From contig NZ_BCTF01000032.1 in the NCBI RefSeq assembly GCF_001571145.1, forward strand, positions 1 through 54,496: a stretch of DNA of 54,496 nucleotides. The letters run 5' to 3'. Source of the stretch: Hydrogenophaga flava NBRC 102514. Lineage in GTDB: Bacteria; Pseudomonadota; Gammaproteobacteria; Burkholderiales; Burkholderiaceae_C. Shown piece after piece: positions 36,392 through 45,062 of this stretch. Each line of letters opens with the position of its first letter. Within the stretch, counting starts at the first letter, position 1. Position numbers and translations under genes: made by a program. The notes under the pieces were generated by a model, which was not told where the DNA came from, ran no database searches, and worked only from the letters and a program-made list of their open reading frames with translations.

Positions 36392-37045
36392 TCAGCCGGC
36401 CTGGCCGGCGGCCAGTGCGCGCAGGCCGGCGCTGTCCTTGATGGCGATGCTCTCGCGCGAGAGCTCGACCAGGCCGTCGCGCTCGAAGCGGTGCAGCAGC
36501 CGGGTGACGATCTCGCGCACCGTGCCCAGCTCGTCGGCCAGGGCCTGGTGGGTGGTCCTGAGCGTCTGGCCGTGGCCGAGCAGGGCGGCGGCAAGGCGGC
36601 TGTCCAGGCGCTGGAAGGCGATGGCCTCGATCAGGCCGGTAAGGTCGGCCATGCGCGCCGCGAACAGGCCCAGCACGTATTCGCGGAACCCGGTGTCGGC
36701 CAGCGCGGCCTGGAAGGCGGGCGGTGGCAGCAGGCACAGCGTGGTCTCGCTGGTGGCGACGCCGCGCGCGGTCAGCGGCTGGTGGGCGAACAGGCCGGCC
36801 GAGGACACCAGGCACATTTCGCCAGGGGCGACGCGGTACAGCTCCAGCTCGCGCCCGTTGGCCGCGCTGCGCGAGACCTTGACCTCGCCGGACAGCACCA
36901 GCGGAAAGCCCTGGCAGGGGTCGTTCTCGCGGAACAGCCGGGTGCCGGCGGGCACGGTCATCGGGGTGAGTTTCGCCACCACCGCCGGCAGAGCGGCCAG
37001 CGCCGGGTACAGCGTCAGCAGGTCGGGCGGGGCGGTCTGGGACAT
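36392..37045 (-). CDS. CRP/FNR-family transcription regulator, CRP-like recognition helix
   Basis: The 217-residue regulator has a cyclic-nucleotide-type beta-barrel domain (residues about 15-125), a long helix, and a winged helix. The recognition helix reads LGTVREIVTRLLHRFERDGLV; R-E-x-x-x-R has the spacing of CRP (RETVGR), and the ExxSR of FNR is absent. There is no N-terminal Cys cluster, so it is not an iron-sulfur FNR. The start at 37045 is chosen because a TACAAT -10 box overlaps the upstream ATG at 37054, which cannot then be in the mRNA. Its likely target is the palindrome at 36340-36355. Confidence 0.88.
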   Translation of the reverse strand: MSQTAPPDLLTLYPALAALPAVVAKLTPMTVPAGTRLFRENDPCQGFPLVLSGEVKVSRSAANGRELELYRVAPGEMCLVSSAGLFAHQPLTARGVATSETTLCLLPPPAFQAALADTGFREYVLGLFAARMADLTGLIEAIAFQRLDSRLAAALLGHGQTLRTTHQALADELGTVREIVTRLLHRFERDGLVELSRESIAIKDSAGLRALAAGQAG

Positions 37046-37052
37046 GCGGCGC

Positions 37053-37058
37053 ATTGTA
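37053..37058 (-). promoter_or_regulatory. -10 box of the CRP-like regulator gene
   Basis: TACAAT on the reverse strand ends seven bases before the chosen ATG (37045). The predicted start site coincides with the start codon. Confidence 0.55.
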
Positions 37059-37109
37059 GGGGCGGGGCTTGTCCAGGATGAGGGTGATGCGAACGAGAAG
37101 ATAAAGTTC

Positions 37110-37126
37110 GTTCAATTTTTTTGAAC
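37110..37126. promoter_or_regulatory. GTTCAA-N5-TTGAAC dyad between divergent genes
   Basis: A 6-bp inverted repeat around TTTTT lies between the CRP-like regulator gene and the cytochrome b561 gene. The T-run favours neither strand as a terminator because both genes start here, so an operator is more likely. Confidence 0.35.
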
Positions 37127-37181
37127 TCAGGCTTCAAGCGCTTTTGACCTGAGCCGGCGGGCCCATCCCTACACTGCCGCC

Positions 37182-37736
37182 ATGGTTACCTCCTCCGTCA
37201 CCCCCTACCACCCGCTGGCCCGGGCCCTGCACTGGGCGCTGGCCCTGCTCATCGTGGGCAACTTCGCGCTGGGCGTCTACATGCACGAACTGCCGTTCTC
37301 GCCCGCCCGGCTGCAGTACTACAGCTGGCACAAGTGGGCCGGTGTGCTGGTGCTCGCTTTCTCCGCGGTTCGCCTGGTCACCCGCATCCTGAAGTCGCCG
37401 CCCGCGCTGCCCCCGGCCATCGAGGCCGCCATGCCCGGCTGGCAGAAGCTGGCCCACCACGCCACCCACATCGGCCTGTACGCGCTGTTCTTCGCCGTGC
37501 CGCTGAGCGGCTGGGCCTTCAGCTCGGCCGCCGGTTTCCCGGTGGTGCTGTTCGGCGTGCTGCCGCTGCCCGACTTCGTGCCGGTGAGCGAGGGCCTGGC
37601 CGACGCGCTCAAGGAAGCCCACAAGATCGCGGCTTTGTCCATGGCGGGCCTGGTGCTGCTGCACGTGGCCGGGGCGCTCAAACACCATTTCGTTGACCGC
37701 GATGGCCTCATGCAACGCATGGGCTTCAGCCGCTGA
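37182..37736 (+). CDS. cytochrome b561
   Basis: The 184-residue protein has four membrane helices and His ligands in ARALHWALALL, YSWHKWAGVL, HHATHIGLY and KIAALSMAGLVLLHVAGALKHH. It moves electrons from the quinone pool, probably together with the two YceI proteins that follow, a common arrangement. A TACACT -10 box (37170-37175) lies six bases before the ATG and TTGACC is further upstream, so the mRNA may be leaderless. Confidence 0.92.
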   Translation: MVTSSVTPYHPLARALHWALALLIVGNFALGVYMHELPFSPARLQYYSWHKWAGVLVLAFSAVRLVTRILKSPPALPPAIEAAMPGWQKLAHHATHIGLYALFFAVPLSGWAFSSAAGFPVVLFGVLPLPDFVPVSEGLADALKEAHKIAALSMAGLVLLHVAGALKHHFVDRDGLMQRMGFSR

Positions 37737-37755
37737 TCTTTTCAGGAGCCGTTTC

Positions 37756-38319
37756 ATGAACACCCGTCTTCTTTCCCTGGCGCTGGTCGCCGCAAGCGTC
37801 TCCCCGTTGGCCGTTCAGGCGCAGCAAGCCATCGTGCCCGCCCAGAGCGAGGTCGCGTTCACCAGCCGCCAGATGGGCGTGCCGGTGGATGGCAAGTTCA
37901 AGAGCTTCAGCGCCCAGGTGGCGTTCGACCCGGCCAAGCTGGCCACCAGCAGCATCGCCTTCACCGTGGACACCGGCAGCGCCGACATCAGCCGCGAGGC
38001 CAACGCCGAGCTGCCCAAGGCCAGCTGGTTCAACGTGGCCCAGTTCCCCAAGGCCACCTTCCAGTCCAGCGCCATCAAGCGCATCGACGCCACCAAGTAC
38101 GAAGTCGCCGGCAAGCTGAGCATCAAGGGCGTGAGCAGCGACGTGGTTGTGCCGGTCACGCTGGCACAGAACGGCGCCACCACCGTGGCCAGCGGCGCCT
38201 TCCCGATCAAGCGCCTGACCTTCCGCATCGGCGAGAAGGAGTGGGCCGACACCTCGATGGTCGCCGACGAGGTGCAGGTGAAGTTCAAGATCGCCCTGAC
38301 CGGCGTACCCAAGCTCTGA
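37756..38319 (+). CDS. YceI-family periplasmic protein, first copy
   Basis: The 187-residue product has a signal peptide (cleavage near AVQAQQA) and the YceI lipocalin-like fold (VPAQSEVAFTSRQMGVPVDGKFKSF...). YceI proteins bind polyisoprenoids or ubiquinone. It is 19 bases after the cytochrome b561 gene with a CAGGAG site. The absence of Cys and the low similarity to the next gene suggest different ligands. Confidence 0.9.
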   Translation: MNTRLLSLALVAASVSPLAVQAQQAIVPAQSEVAFTSRQMGVPVDGKFKSFSAQVAFDPAKLATSSIAFTVDTGSADISREANAELPKASWFNVAQFPKATFQSSAIKRIDATKYEVAGKLSIKGVSSDVVVPVTLAQNGATTVASGAFPIKRLTFRIGEKEWADTSMVADEVQVKFKIALTGVPKL

Positions 38320-38360
38320 TTTCGCGTTTCCCTTTCCAACCTCAATCCAGGAGTTCAACC

Positions 38361-38933
38361 ATGCGCAAGTCCCTCTCCCTGCTGGCCGCCGCGGCCGTGC
38401 TCTCGACCGCCGGCATCGCCCAGGCCGCCGATTACGCGATCGACCCGACCCACACCTTCGCCACCTTCGAGATCGGCCACTTCGGCACCACGACCAACCG
38501 CGCCCGCTTCGACAAGAAGGAAGGCAAGGTCAGCTTCGACAAGGCCGCCAAGACCGGCAGCGTGGACATCAGCATCGACATCGCCTCGGTGAACTCCGGC
38601 ACCGCCATGTTCGACAAGCACCTGGCCAGCGCCGAGATCCTGAACGCCGAGAAGTTTCCCAAGGCCCAGTTCGTCTCCAGCAAGTTCGTCTTCAGCGGCG
38701 ACAAGGTCTCGGCCGTGGAAGGTAACCTGACCATCGCCGGCAAGACCCAGCCCGTCACGCTCAAGGCCACGCAGTTCAACTGCTACGACAGCCCCATGCT
38801 CAAGCGCGAAGTCTGCGGCGGCGACTTCGAAGCCACCATCGACCGCACCGCCTTCGGCGTGAACTACGGCATCGACTGGGGCTTCCCCAAGAACGTTCGC
38901 CTGGTGCTGCAGGTCGAGGCTGTGAAGCAGTAA
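38361..38933 (+). CDS. YceI-family periplasmic protein, second copy
   Basis: The 190-residue product has a signal peptide (cleavage after AGIAQA) and the classic YceI start DYAIDPTHTFATFEIGHFGTT. The C-terminal part has two Cys (FNCYD, REVCGG). It is closer to E. coli YceI than the first copy. A CCAGGAG site precedes the ATG, and an intrinsic terminator follows the stop. Confidence 0.93.
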   Translation: MRKSLSLLAAAAVLSTAGIAQAADYAIDPTHTFATFEIGHFGTTTNRARFDKKEGKVSFDKAAKTGSVDISIDIASVNSGTAMFDKHLASAEILNAEKFPKAQFVSSKFVFSGDKVSAVEGNLTIAGKTQPVTLKATQFNCYDSPMLKREVCGGDFEATIDRTAFGVNYGIDWGFPKNVRLVLQVEAVKQ

Positions 38934-38953
38934 TCCCTGCGCCACCGTTCCTG

Positions 38954-38984
38954 AACAAAGGCCCGCTGCTGCGGGCCTTTTGTT
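38954..38984 (+). terminator. intrinsic terminator after the YceI genes
   Basis: AGGCCCGC-TGCT-GCGGGCCT with A-rich left and TTTTGTTTT right flanks. It closes the cytochrome b561-YceI operon. Confidence 0.9.
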
Positions 38985-39009
38985 TTGCGGGCTGCGGTAC
39001 AAACGGGCG

Positions 39010-39927
39010 ATGAACACCGGGACCACCAACACCATCCACTGGGAAGCGCGGCGCGTGCCGGTTCCCGGGCTGGGCGATCTGTACAGCGAGGCCTGCGGGC
39101 CGGCCGACAGGCCGCCGGTGCTGCTGGTGATGGGGGCGATGAACCCGGCGCATTTCTGGGCGCCGGGCTTTGTGGCCGCGCTGGTGCAGGCCGGCTGCCG
39201 GGTGCTGCGCTACGACCACCGCGACACCGGCCGTTCCTTCGTCCACCCGCTGCACGCGCCGCCGTATGCGCTGGGCGACCTGGTGGCCGATGCGCTGCGC
39301 GTGCTCGACGCCTGGGGGCTGGCGCGGGTGGCGGTGGTGGGCTGGTCCATGGGCGGCTACATCGCGCAGCACCTGGCGCACGAACAGCCGCAGCGCGTGA
39401 GCCGCCTGGTGCTGCTGGGCAGCTCGCCCGACCACCGGCCCTACATGGCCGCCACGCTGGGACGTCCGGTGCCCACCGACGGGCTGCCCGGGCCGGTGCC
39501 GGGGTTCCTGTCGGCGCTGCTGGAGACCTCGGTGCGCGCCCGCGGGCTGGCGCCGGACGAGGCGGCCGTGCAGGGCTGGTCGGTGTTCCACGGCGGCTCG
39601 CATCCGTTCCCGGCCGGCACCGTGCGCGAACAGGCGCGCGCTGCGGTGGCGGCGGGGCACCAGCCGCTGGCCGCGATGCAGCACGCGCTGGCGGTGGACC
39701 GCGCAGCGCCGCGCACCGGCTGGCTGCCGCAGCTGCGGGTGCCGACCCTGGTGCTGCACGGGGCCGAAGACCCCTGCCTGCCGCTGGCGCATGGCCAGGC
39801 GCTGGCTCGGCTGATCCCCGGGGCCCGCCTGACGGTGCTGGACATGGGGCATCTGCTGCCCGACGCGCTGGCGGCGCCGGTGGGTGCCCAGGTGGCCGAC
39901 TTCATCCGCGCGAAAGAGGCTGCGTAG
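39010..39927 (+). CDS. alpha/beta hydrolase
   Basis: The 305-residue enzyme has the oxyanion-hole region LLVMGAMNPAHFW, RYDHRDTGRS, the nucleophile elbow GWSMGG, an acidic residue in HGAEDPCLP and the His in MGHLLPDA. The fold resembles epoxide hydrolase and proline iminopeptidase relatives. The substrate is unknown. TACAAA (38998-39003) lies six bases upstream of the ATG, with no ribosome site. The 3' end overlaps the YkgJ gene by 26 bases. Confidence 0.88.
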   Translation: MNTGTTNTIHWEARRVPVPGLGDLYSEACGPADRPPVLLVMGAMNPAHFWAPGFVAALVQAGCRVLRYDHRDTGRSFVHPLHAPPYALGDLVADALRVLDAWGLARVAVVGWSMGGYIAQHLAHEQPQRVSRLVLLGSSPDHRPYMAATLGRPVPTDGLPGPVPGFLSALLETSVRARGLAPDEAAVQGWSVFHGGSHPFPAGTVREQARAAVAAGHQPLAAMQHALAVDRAAPRTGWLPQLRVPTLVLHGAEDPCLPLAHGQALARLIPGARLTVLDMGHLLPDALAAPVGAQVADFIRAKEAA

Positions 39928-40186
39928 CCTGCTCCAGCCGCTGCAGAAAATGCAGCGCGTGTTCGCGCGTGTCGCCGCACATTTCGGTGCTGGGCTGCAG
40001 TGAGCCGCAGACCGCCGGCCGCTCGGGCCGGCCGAACAGGCGGCAGCGCAGGGCCTCGTCGAGATGAGGGCAGGGCATGCCCGCGGGCTTGCCGTCCGGC
40101 AGGCCGGGCATCGGGCTGCTGATCGAGGGCGCGATGCAACACGCCGCACAACCGGCGCGGCAGGGCGGCGGAGAGCTCAAAGGCAT
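39902..40186 (-). CDS. YkgJ-family cysteine-cluster protein
   Basis: The 94-residue protein has the Cys pattern of the zinc/iron-chelating YkgJ family: CRAGCAACC at the N-terminus, MPCPHL, RCRLFGRPERPAVC and MC. Function is not established for the family. GACAAT lies six bases before the ATG on the reverse strand, again suggesting leaderless expression. It overlaps the opposing hydrolase gene at its 3' end. Confidence 0.9.
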   Translation of the reverse strand: MPLSSPPPCRAGCAACCIAPSISSPMPGLPDGKPAGMPCPHLDEALRCRLFGRPERPAVCGSLQPSTEMCGDTREHALHFLQRLEQATQPLSRG

Positions 40187-40237
40187 GGCACCATTGTCGC
40201 CTTTCGGGCGGCTGGGCTCCCCGGTTTCAAGGTCTGC

Positions 40238-42829
40238 ATGTCGTCCCCACGGTTCTCTTCCAAATGGTTGCTGTCAGCGCCCGAGCTGCTGACCGCGCGT
40301 CTGACGCGCTGGCGTTTCTGGCTCCGCCTGGGCGTGGGGCTGCTGCTGTTCGGGCTGGTGGCCGAGGCGGTGCTGCGCGTGCTGAACGGGTTCAGCTACG
40401 GCGCCGTGATGGCCGCCGCCAAGGACACCCCGGCCTGGGATCTGCTGGCCGCCGTGGCGGCCACGGCGCTGAGCTTCCTGGCGCTCACCTTCTACGACCG
40501 CTCGGCCCTGCAGTACGCGGGCGCGCGCCTGCCCTACCGGGTGGTGGCGCAGACCTCGTTCATCGCTTACGCACTCTCCAACACGGTGGGTCTGGGCGTG
40601 TTCACCGGCGGCGCGGTGCGGCTGCGGCTGTACGGGGCCGCGGGGCTGGAGGCGGGGCAGATCTCGCGCGCCATCGCGTTCAACGCCCTGGGCTTCACGG
40701 TCGGCATCGCGGTGGTCGGCGCGGCGGCGCTGGTGTGGGGCGCCGAGTCGGTGGCCTCGCTGCTGCGTGCGCCGCCCGATCTGCTGCGCGCCGCCGGGGT
40801 GGCGGTGCTGGTGGTGACAGCGGCGACGCTGGGCGCCTGCCGTCGCGGGGGGCAATGGAGGGTGGCGGGCTGGACCTTCCACCTGCCCAGCGCCTCGCTG
40901 GCCGGCCAGCAGCTGCTGATTTCCGCGCTCGACGTGGTGGCCGCCGCCGCCGTGCTGTGGGTGCTGCTGCCCGCGGGCGCGGTCGGCTTCCCGGCCTTTG
41001 TCGGCTTCTATTCGCTGGCCATCGCCATCGGCGTGATCAGCCACGTGCCGGGTGGCCTGGGCGTGTTCGAGGCGGTGCTGCTGCTGGCGCTGGGGCAGCA
41101 GGTGCCGGCGGACCGGCTGGTGGGCGCGCTGGTGCTGTACCGGGTGATCTACCACCTGCTGCCGCTGGCCCTGGCGCTGCTGCTGCTGGTGGGCTCGTCG
41201 TGGCGGCGTGGCGTGTCGACGCCGCTGGTGCGGGTGGCGTCCGCGCTGGCGCCGCTGCTGCTGTCGGCCTTCACTTTCGTCAGCGGTGTGGTGCTGCTGG
41301 TGTCGGGCGCCACGCCCGCCACCGAGGACGCCACCGCGCACCTGCGCCAGTTCATGCCGCTCCCCGCGGTGGAGGCGGCGCACTTCCTGGCCAGCGTGAT
41401 CGGCCTGGCGCTGCTGTTCGTCGCGCGCGGCATGCTGCTGCGGCTGGACGTGGCCTGGTGGGCTGGGCTGGTGCTGGCGCTGGCCAGCCTGGTGCTGTGC
41501 CTGCCCAAGGGCATCGCGGTGTCCGAGGCGGTGCTGCTGGGGCTGCTGGCGCTGTCCCTGGCGCTGTCGCACCGCCACTTCAACCGGCGCGCGGCGGTGC
41601 TGTCGCTGGCCTTCTCGCGCGGCTGGCTGGCGGCGGTGCTGGCCGTGGTGGCGGCGGTGGCGGCGCTGCTGGTGTTCGTCTACCAGGACACGGCCTATGT
41701 GGACCGGGTGTGGTGGCGCTTCGAGTTCGACGGCCATGCGCCGCGCTCGCTGCGCGCCATGGTGGCCGTGGCCCTGCTGACGCTGTGCGTGGCGCTGGCC
41801 CATCTGCTGCACCGCGCGCCGCCGGCGCTGCCGCGGCCCGACGGGGCCGAGCTGACCCGGGCTCAGGCCGTGGTGATGGCGCAGGACAGCGCCGGCGCGG
41901 GCCTGGCGCTGATGGGCGACAAGTGCCTGATGTTCTCGGAGTCGGGCCGGGCCTTCCTGATGTTCTCGCGCAAGGGCCGCTCCTGGGTGGCGCTGTACGA
42001 CCCGGTGGGCCCGCGCGAAGAATGGCCGGAGCTGGTGTGGCGCTTTGTCGAGCTGGCGGGCGAGTCGGGCGGGCGCGCGGCCTTCTACCAGGTGCGGCCT
42101 CAGGCGCTGCCGGTGTACCTGGACGCCGGCCTGCGGGTCTACAAGCTGGGCGAGTGCGCCACGGTGGAGCTGGCCGGCTTCAGCCTGGAAGGCAAGCGCC
42201 GCGCCAACCTGCGCCACGGCGTGGCGCGGGCCCAGCGCGATGGCCTGGTCTTCGAGTGGCTGCCCGCCGGGGCAGCCGAGGCGGAGTTCGACGCCCTGCA
42301 GGCGGTGTCCGACGACTGGCTGGGCCGGCAGGACACGGCGGAGAAGGCGTTCTCGCTCGGCGCCTTCAGCCGCGAGTACGTGATGCGCCAGCCGGTGGCG
42401 CTGGTGCGGCACGAGGGCCGCATCGTCGCCTTCGCCACCATGCTGGTCACCGACCTGCCCGCCGAGGCCGCGGTGGACCTGATGCGCCAGCGCGGCGACG
42501 CCCCCAAGACCACCATGGACTTCCTGTTCACGCAGATCATCCTGCAGCTGCGCGAACAGGGTGTGGCGCGCTTCAACCTGGGCATGGTGCCGCTCTCGGG
42601 CATGGCCAGCCACCGGCTGGCGCCGCGCTGGCAGCGCCTGGGGCGCCTGCTGTTCAACCACGGCGAAAACTTCTACAACTTCCAGGGCCTGCGCTCGTTC
42701 AAGGAAAAATTCGATCCCGTCTGGGAACCCCGCTACCTGGCGGCCCCGGGCGGCCTGTCCCCCTTGCTGGTGCTGTCGGACACCGCCGCGCTGATCGCGG
42801 GCGGCTGGCGGCGCGTGATCACCAAATGA
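40238..42829 (+). CDS. mprF: phosphatidylglycerol lysyltransferase/flippase MprF
   Basis: The 863-residue inner-membrane protein has an N-terminal flippase part of about 14 helices (residues about 20-520; SHVPGGLGVFEAVLLLAL is typical). A cytosolic DUF2156 synthase domain follows (about 545-850; DPVGPREEWPEL, FSLGAFSREYVM, FNLGMVPLSGM, LRSFKEKFDPVWEPRYL). It adds an amino acid, usually Lys, to phosphatidylglycerol and flips it, lowering envelope negative charge. The downstream acvB gene overlaps by four bases. Confidence 0.94.
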   Translation: MSSPRFSSKWLLSAPELLTARLTRWRFWLRLGVGLLLFGLVAEAVLRVLNGFSYGAVMAAAKDTPAWDLLAAVAATALSFLALTFYDRSALQYAGARLPYRVVAQTSFIAYALSNTVGLGVFTGGAVRLRLYGAAGLEAGQISRAIAFNALGFTVGIAVVGAAALVWGAESVASLLRAPPDLLRAAGVAVLVVTAATLGACRRGGQWRVAGWTFHLPSASLAGQQLLISALDVVAAAAVLWVLLPAGAVGFPAFVGFYSLAIAIGVISHVPGGLGVFEAVLLLALGQQVPADRLVGALVLYRVIYHLLPLALALLLLVGSSWRRGVSTPLVRVASALAPLLLSAFTFVSGVVLLVSGATPATEDATAHLRQFMPLPAVEAAHFLASVIGLALLFVARGMLLRLDVAWWAGLVLALASLVLCLPKGIAVSEAVLLGLLALSLALSHRHFNRRAAVLSLAFSRGWLAAVLAVVAAVAALLVFVYQDTAYVDRVWWRFEFDGHAPRSLRAMVAVALLTLCVALAHLLHRAPPALPRPDGAELTRAQAVVMAQDSAGAGLALMGDKCLMFSESGRAFLMFSRKGRSWVALYDPVGPREEWPELVWRFVELAGESGGRAAFYQVRPQALPVYLDAGLRVYKLGECATVELAGFSLEGKRRANLRHGVARAQRDGLVFEWLPAGAAEAEFDALQAVSDDWLGRQDTAEKAFSLGAFSREYVMRQPVALVRHEGRIVAFATMLVTDLPAEAAVDLMRQRGDAPKTTMDFLFTQIILQLREQGVARFNLGMVPLSGMASHRLAPRWQRLGRLLFNHGENFYNFQGLRSFKEKFDPVWEPRYLAAPGGLSPLLVLSDTAALIAGGWRRVITK

Positions 42830-44211
42830 AGACCCTGCTGCTCTCCCTCATGCTCGGCGCCGCCCTGGTGCCCGCCGCCGCCCAGGAAACCGTCTCGCAC
42901 GGCCGCTTCAAGGACGTGCGGCTGTTCCGCCCCAAGGGCGAGGTCAAGACCGTGGCCCTGTTGTTCTCGGGCGCGAATGGCTGGGGCGCGGCCGGCCCCG
43001 GGGCGGCGGCCCAGGTGCTGCTGGACACCGGCGCGGTGGTGGCGGCGATCGACACCCCCTCGCTGCTGGCCAACTTCAACCAGGACGGCGGCACTTGTGT
43101 GGTGCCCGAGGGCGATGTGGAAAACCTCTCGCGCTTCCTGCAGGGCTACGCCCGGTTGCCGGCCTACTTCCCGCCGCTGGCGGTGGGGGTGGGTTCCGGC
43201 GGCGCGCTGGCCTACGCCATGGCGGCGCAGGCGCCCGAGGGCACCTTCTCCGGCGCGGTGTCGCTCGGCTTCTGCCCCAGCCTGCCGCTGACCAAGCCGT
43301 TGTGCAAGGGCGAGGGCTCGGTGTTTCGGGTCAACAAAGAAAAGTCAGCCCTCACTCTGCTGCCGGACACGGCCATGCGGACGCCCTGGCTGGCGCTGCA
43401 GGGCGCGCAGGACCGCAGCTGCCCGGTGGCGGCGACGCAGGCCTTCGTGGCCAAGGTGCCGAGCAGCCACTGGGTGGGCGTGCCGGGCGCGGGGGACGAC
43501 CTGCTGGGCACGGCGGCCGGCCTGTCGGCCTACGAGGTGTCGTACCGGCGCATGGCGACCGAGGTGTCGACCAGCCGGCTCAGCGCCGAGGCCGGCGTCG
43601 AGGTGGGCGACCTGCCGCTGGTGGAGGTGCCCTCCAGCGTGGCCTCGGACACGCTGGCGGTGCTGGTCTCGGGCGACGGCGGCTGGGCCGGGCTGGACAA
43701 GCGGGTGGCCGCGGTGATGGCGGCCAAGGGCGTGCCGGTGGTCGGCTGGGACTCGCTGCGCTACTTCTGGTCGGCGCGCACGCCGCAGGGCTTTGCCGAC
43801 GACCTCTCGCGCACCATCCGCGCCTACACCCGGCAGTGGAAGCGCCAGCGGGTGGTGCTGATCGGCTACTCGCAGGGCGCCGACGTGCTGCCGTTCGCCG
43901 TCAACCGGCTGCCGGCGGCGACCCGGGCCATGGTGTCGCAGACCGTGCTGCTGGGGCCGGGCGAGCGGGCGTCCTTCGAGTTCAAGCTCACCAACTGGGT
44001 CTCGCGAGACGCCAGGGGCGCGCCGGTGGCGCCCGAGCTGGCCGGCTTCACGGCCGCCAGCGCCACCTGCATCTACGGCACCGACGACCGCGACACCATC
44101 TGCCCCAAGCTCCCGCCCGAACAGATGACCTTGGTGCCGCTCAAGGGCGACCACCACTTCGGCGGCAACTACGACGGGCTGGCCGAGCAGATCCTGCTGC
44201 GCAGCCGCTGA
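42826..44211 (+). CDS. acvB: AcvB/VirJ-family periplasmic hydrolase
   Basis: The 461-residue product has a signal peptide (MKTLLLSLMLGAALVPAAAQ) and two alpha/beta-hydrolase-like halves. The second half has the nucleophile GYSQGAD (Ser349), an Asp in GTDDRDTICP and the His in KGDHHFGGNYDGLA; the first half has GVGSGGALAYA. In Agrobacterium the AcvB partner of LpiA/MprF hydrolyses lysyl-phosphatidylglycerol. The ATGA overlap with mprF supports the same synthesis/removal pair here. Confidence 0.9.
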   Translation: MKTLLLSLMLGAALVPAAAQETVSHGRFKDVRLFRPKGEVKTVALLFSGANGWGAAGPGAAAQVLLDTGAVVAAIDTPSLLANFNQDGGTCVVPEGDVENLSRFLQGYARLPAYFPPLAVGVGSGGALAYAMAAQAPEGTFSGAVSLGFCPSLPLTKPLCKGEGSVFRVNKEKSALTLLPDTAMRTPWLALQGAQDRSCPVAATQAFVAKVPSSHWVGVPGAGDDLLGTAAGLSAYEVSYRRMATEVSTSRLSAEAGVEVGDLPLVEVPSSVASDTLAVLVSGDGGWAGLDKRVAAVMAAKGVPVVGWDSLRYFWSARTPQGFADDLSRTIRAYTRQWKRQRVVLIGYSQGADVLPFAVNRLPAATRAMVSQTVLLGPGERASFEFKLTNWVSRDARGAPVAPELAGFTAASATCIYGTDDRDTICPKLPPEQMTLVPLKGDHHFGGNYDGLAEQILLRSR

Positions 44212-44231
44212 CGCGCGAGCCGGGGAAGGGC

Positions 44232-44822
44232 TCAGGCGCCGAAGCGCCGCGCGGCCCAGAGCACCTGCTCGACCACGCCGCGCACGTTCTCGCGTGCGGC
44301 CTCGGCCACCAGCTGGCCATCGGGCGTGAAGGCCTCGCCGGCCTTGGACAGGGCGAACTGTTTCGGCGACACCCAGCACTGAAGGTTCATCAGCAGCGGC
44401 GCCAGGTGCGAGAGGCTGCGCAGGCCACCCAGCGCGCCGGGCGAGGCCGACAGCATGCCGACCACCTTGCCGGCGAACGGCTTGGTGCCGCTGGACCAGA
44501 CCGGGTCGCCCTTGATGGGGCTGGAGACCCAGTCGATGGTGTTCTTCATCAGGCCGGTGTAGCTGCCGTTGTACTCGGGCGAGACCACGACCCAGGCCGG
44601 GTGGGCGAAGAACAGTTCCTTCAGGCGCACCACGTCTCGCGGCGTGCCCTTGGCTTCGAGGTCGGCGTTGTACAGCGGCACGTCGAAGTCGGCCAGCTCG
44701 ATGTGGGTCACGGCGGCGCCGGCCTCACGACCGACCTCGGAGGCGACGGCGGCCAGCTTGCGGTTGAAGGATTGGGCGCGCGTGCTGCCCGCGAAGACGA
44801 GGAGGGGGGTGGGGTTGCTCAT
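44232..44822 (-). CDS. NADPH-dependent FMN reductase family protein
   Basis: The 196-residue flavodoxin-like enzyme has the FMN phosphate loop AGSTRAQSFNRKLA and SPEYNGSYTGLMKNTIDW. It reduces quinones, azo compounds or chromate in various relatives; the substrate is not predictable. CACAAT lies seven bases upstream of the ATG on the reverse strand, and no ribosome site is seen. Confidence 0.92.
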   Translation of the reverse strand: MSNPTPLLVFAGSTRAQSFNRKLAAVASEVGREAGAAVTHIELADFDVPLYNADLEAKGTPRDVVRLKELFFAHPAWVVVSPEYNGSYTGLMKNTIDWVSSPIKGDPVWSSGTKPFAGKVVGMLSASPGALGGLRSLSHLAPLLMNLQCWVSPKQFALSKAGEAFTPDGQLVAEAARENVRGVVEQVLWAARRFGA

Positions 44823-44988
44823 GGGCGGCATTGTGTCAGCGGGTCGGCGCAGGATTCCTGCGTGGGGGCTATGCCGGGCAGGTCGGACGGTGGGGAGGTG
44901 GGCACGGGTAAGTGGTGTGGGGGCGCAGGGCTGGGCGCTATCTAGGACAATAGTGGGTCGGCGCGGGCCAGGGCAGGCCCGCCGCCAC

Positions 44989-45004
44989 TGTTTCACGTGA
45001 AACA
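44989..45004. other. parS site 1
   Basis: TGTTTCACGTGAAACA, a perfect 16-bp palindrome identical to the widely conserved chromosomal parS consensus. It is intergenic, 59 bases upstream of mnmG. Confidence 0.95.
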
Positions 45005-45062
45005 CCGCCCATGACCACCGGGCTGTCCGGATGGGCCCGATCCTCCCAAGCGCTCTATATAT

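Noticed and set aside
40264..44211. 1315-codon forward frame spanning mprF and acvB
   Set aside because: The first two thirds is an out-of-frame Gly/Ala/Arg reading of mprF that joins the true acvB frame. The separate mprF and acvB genes have clear starts, motifs and an ATGA overlap.
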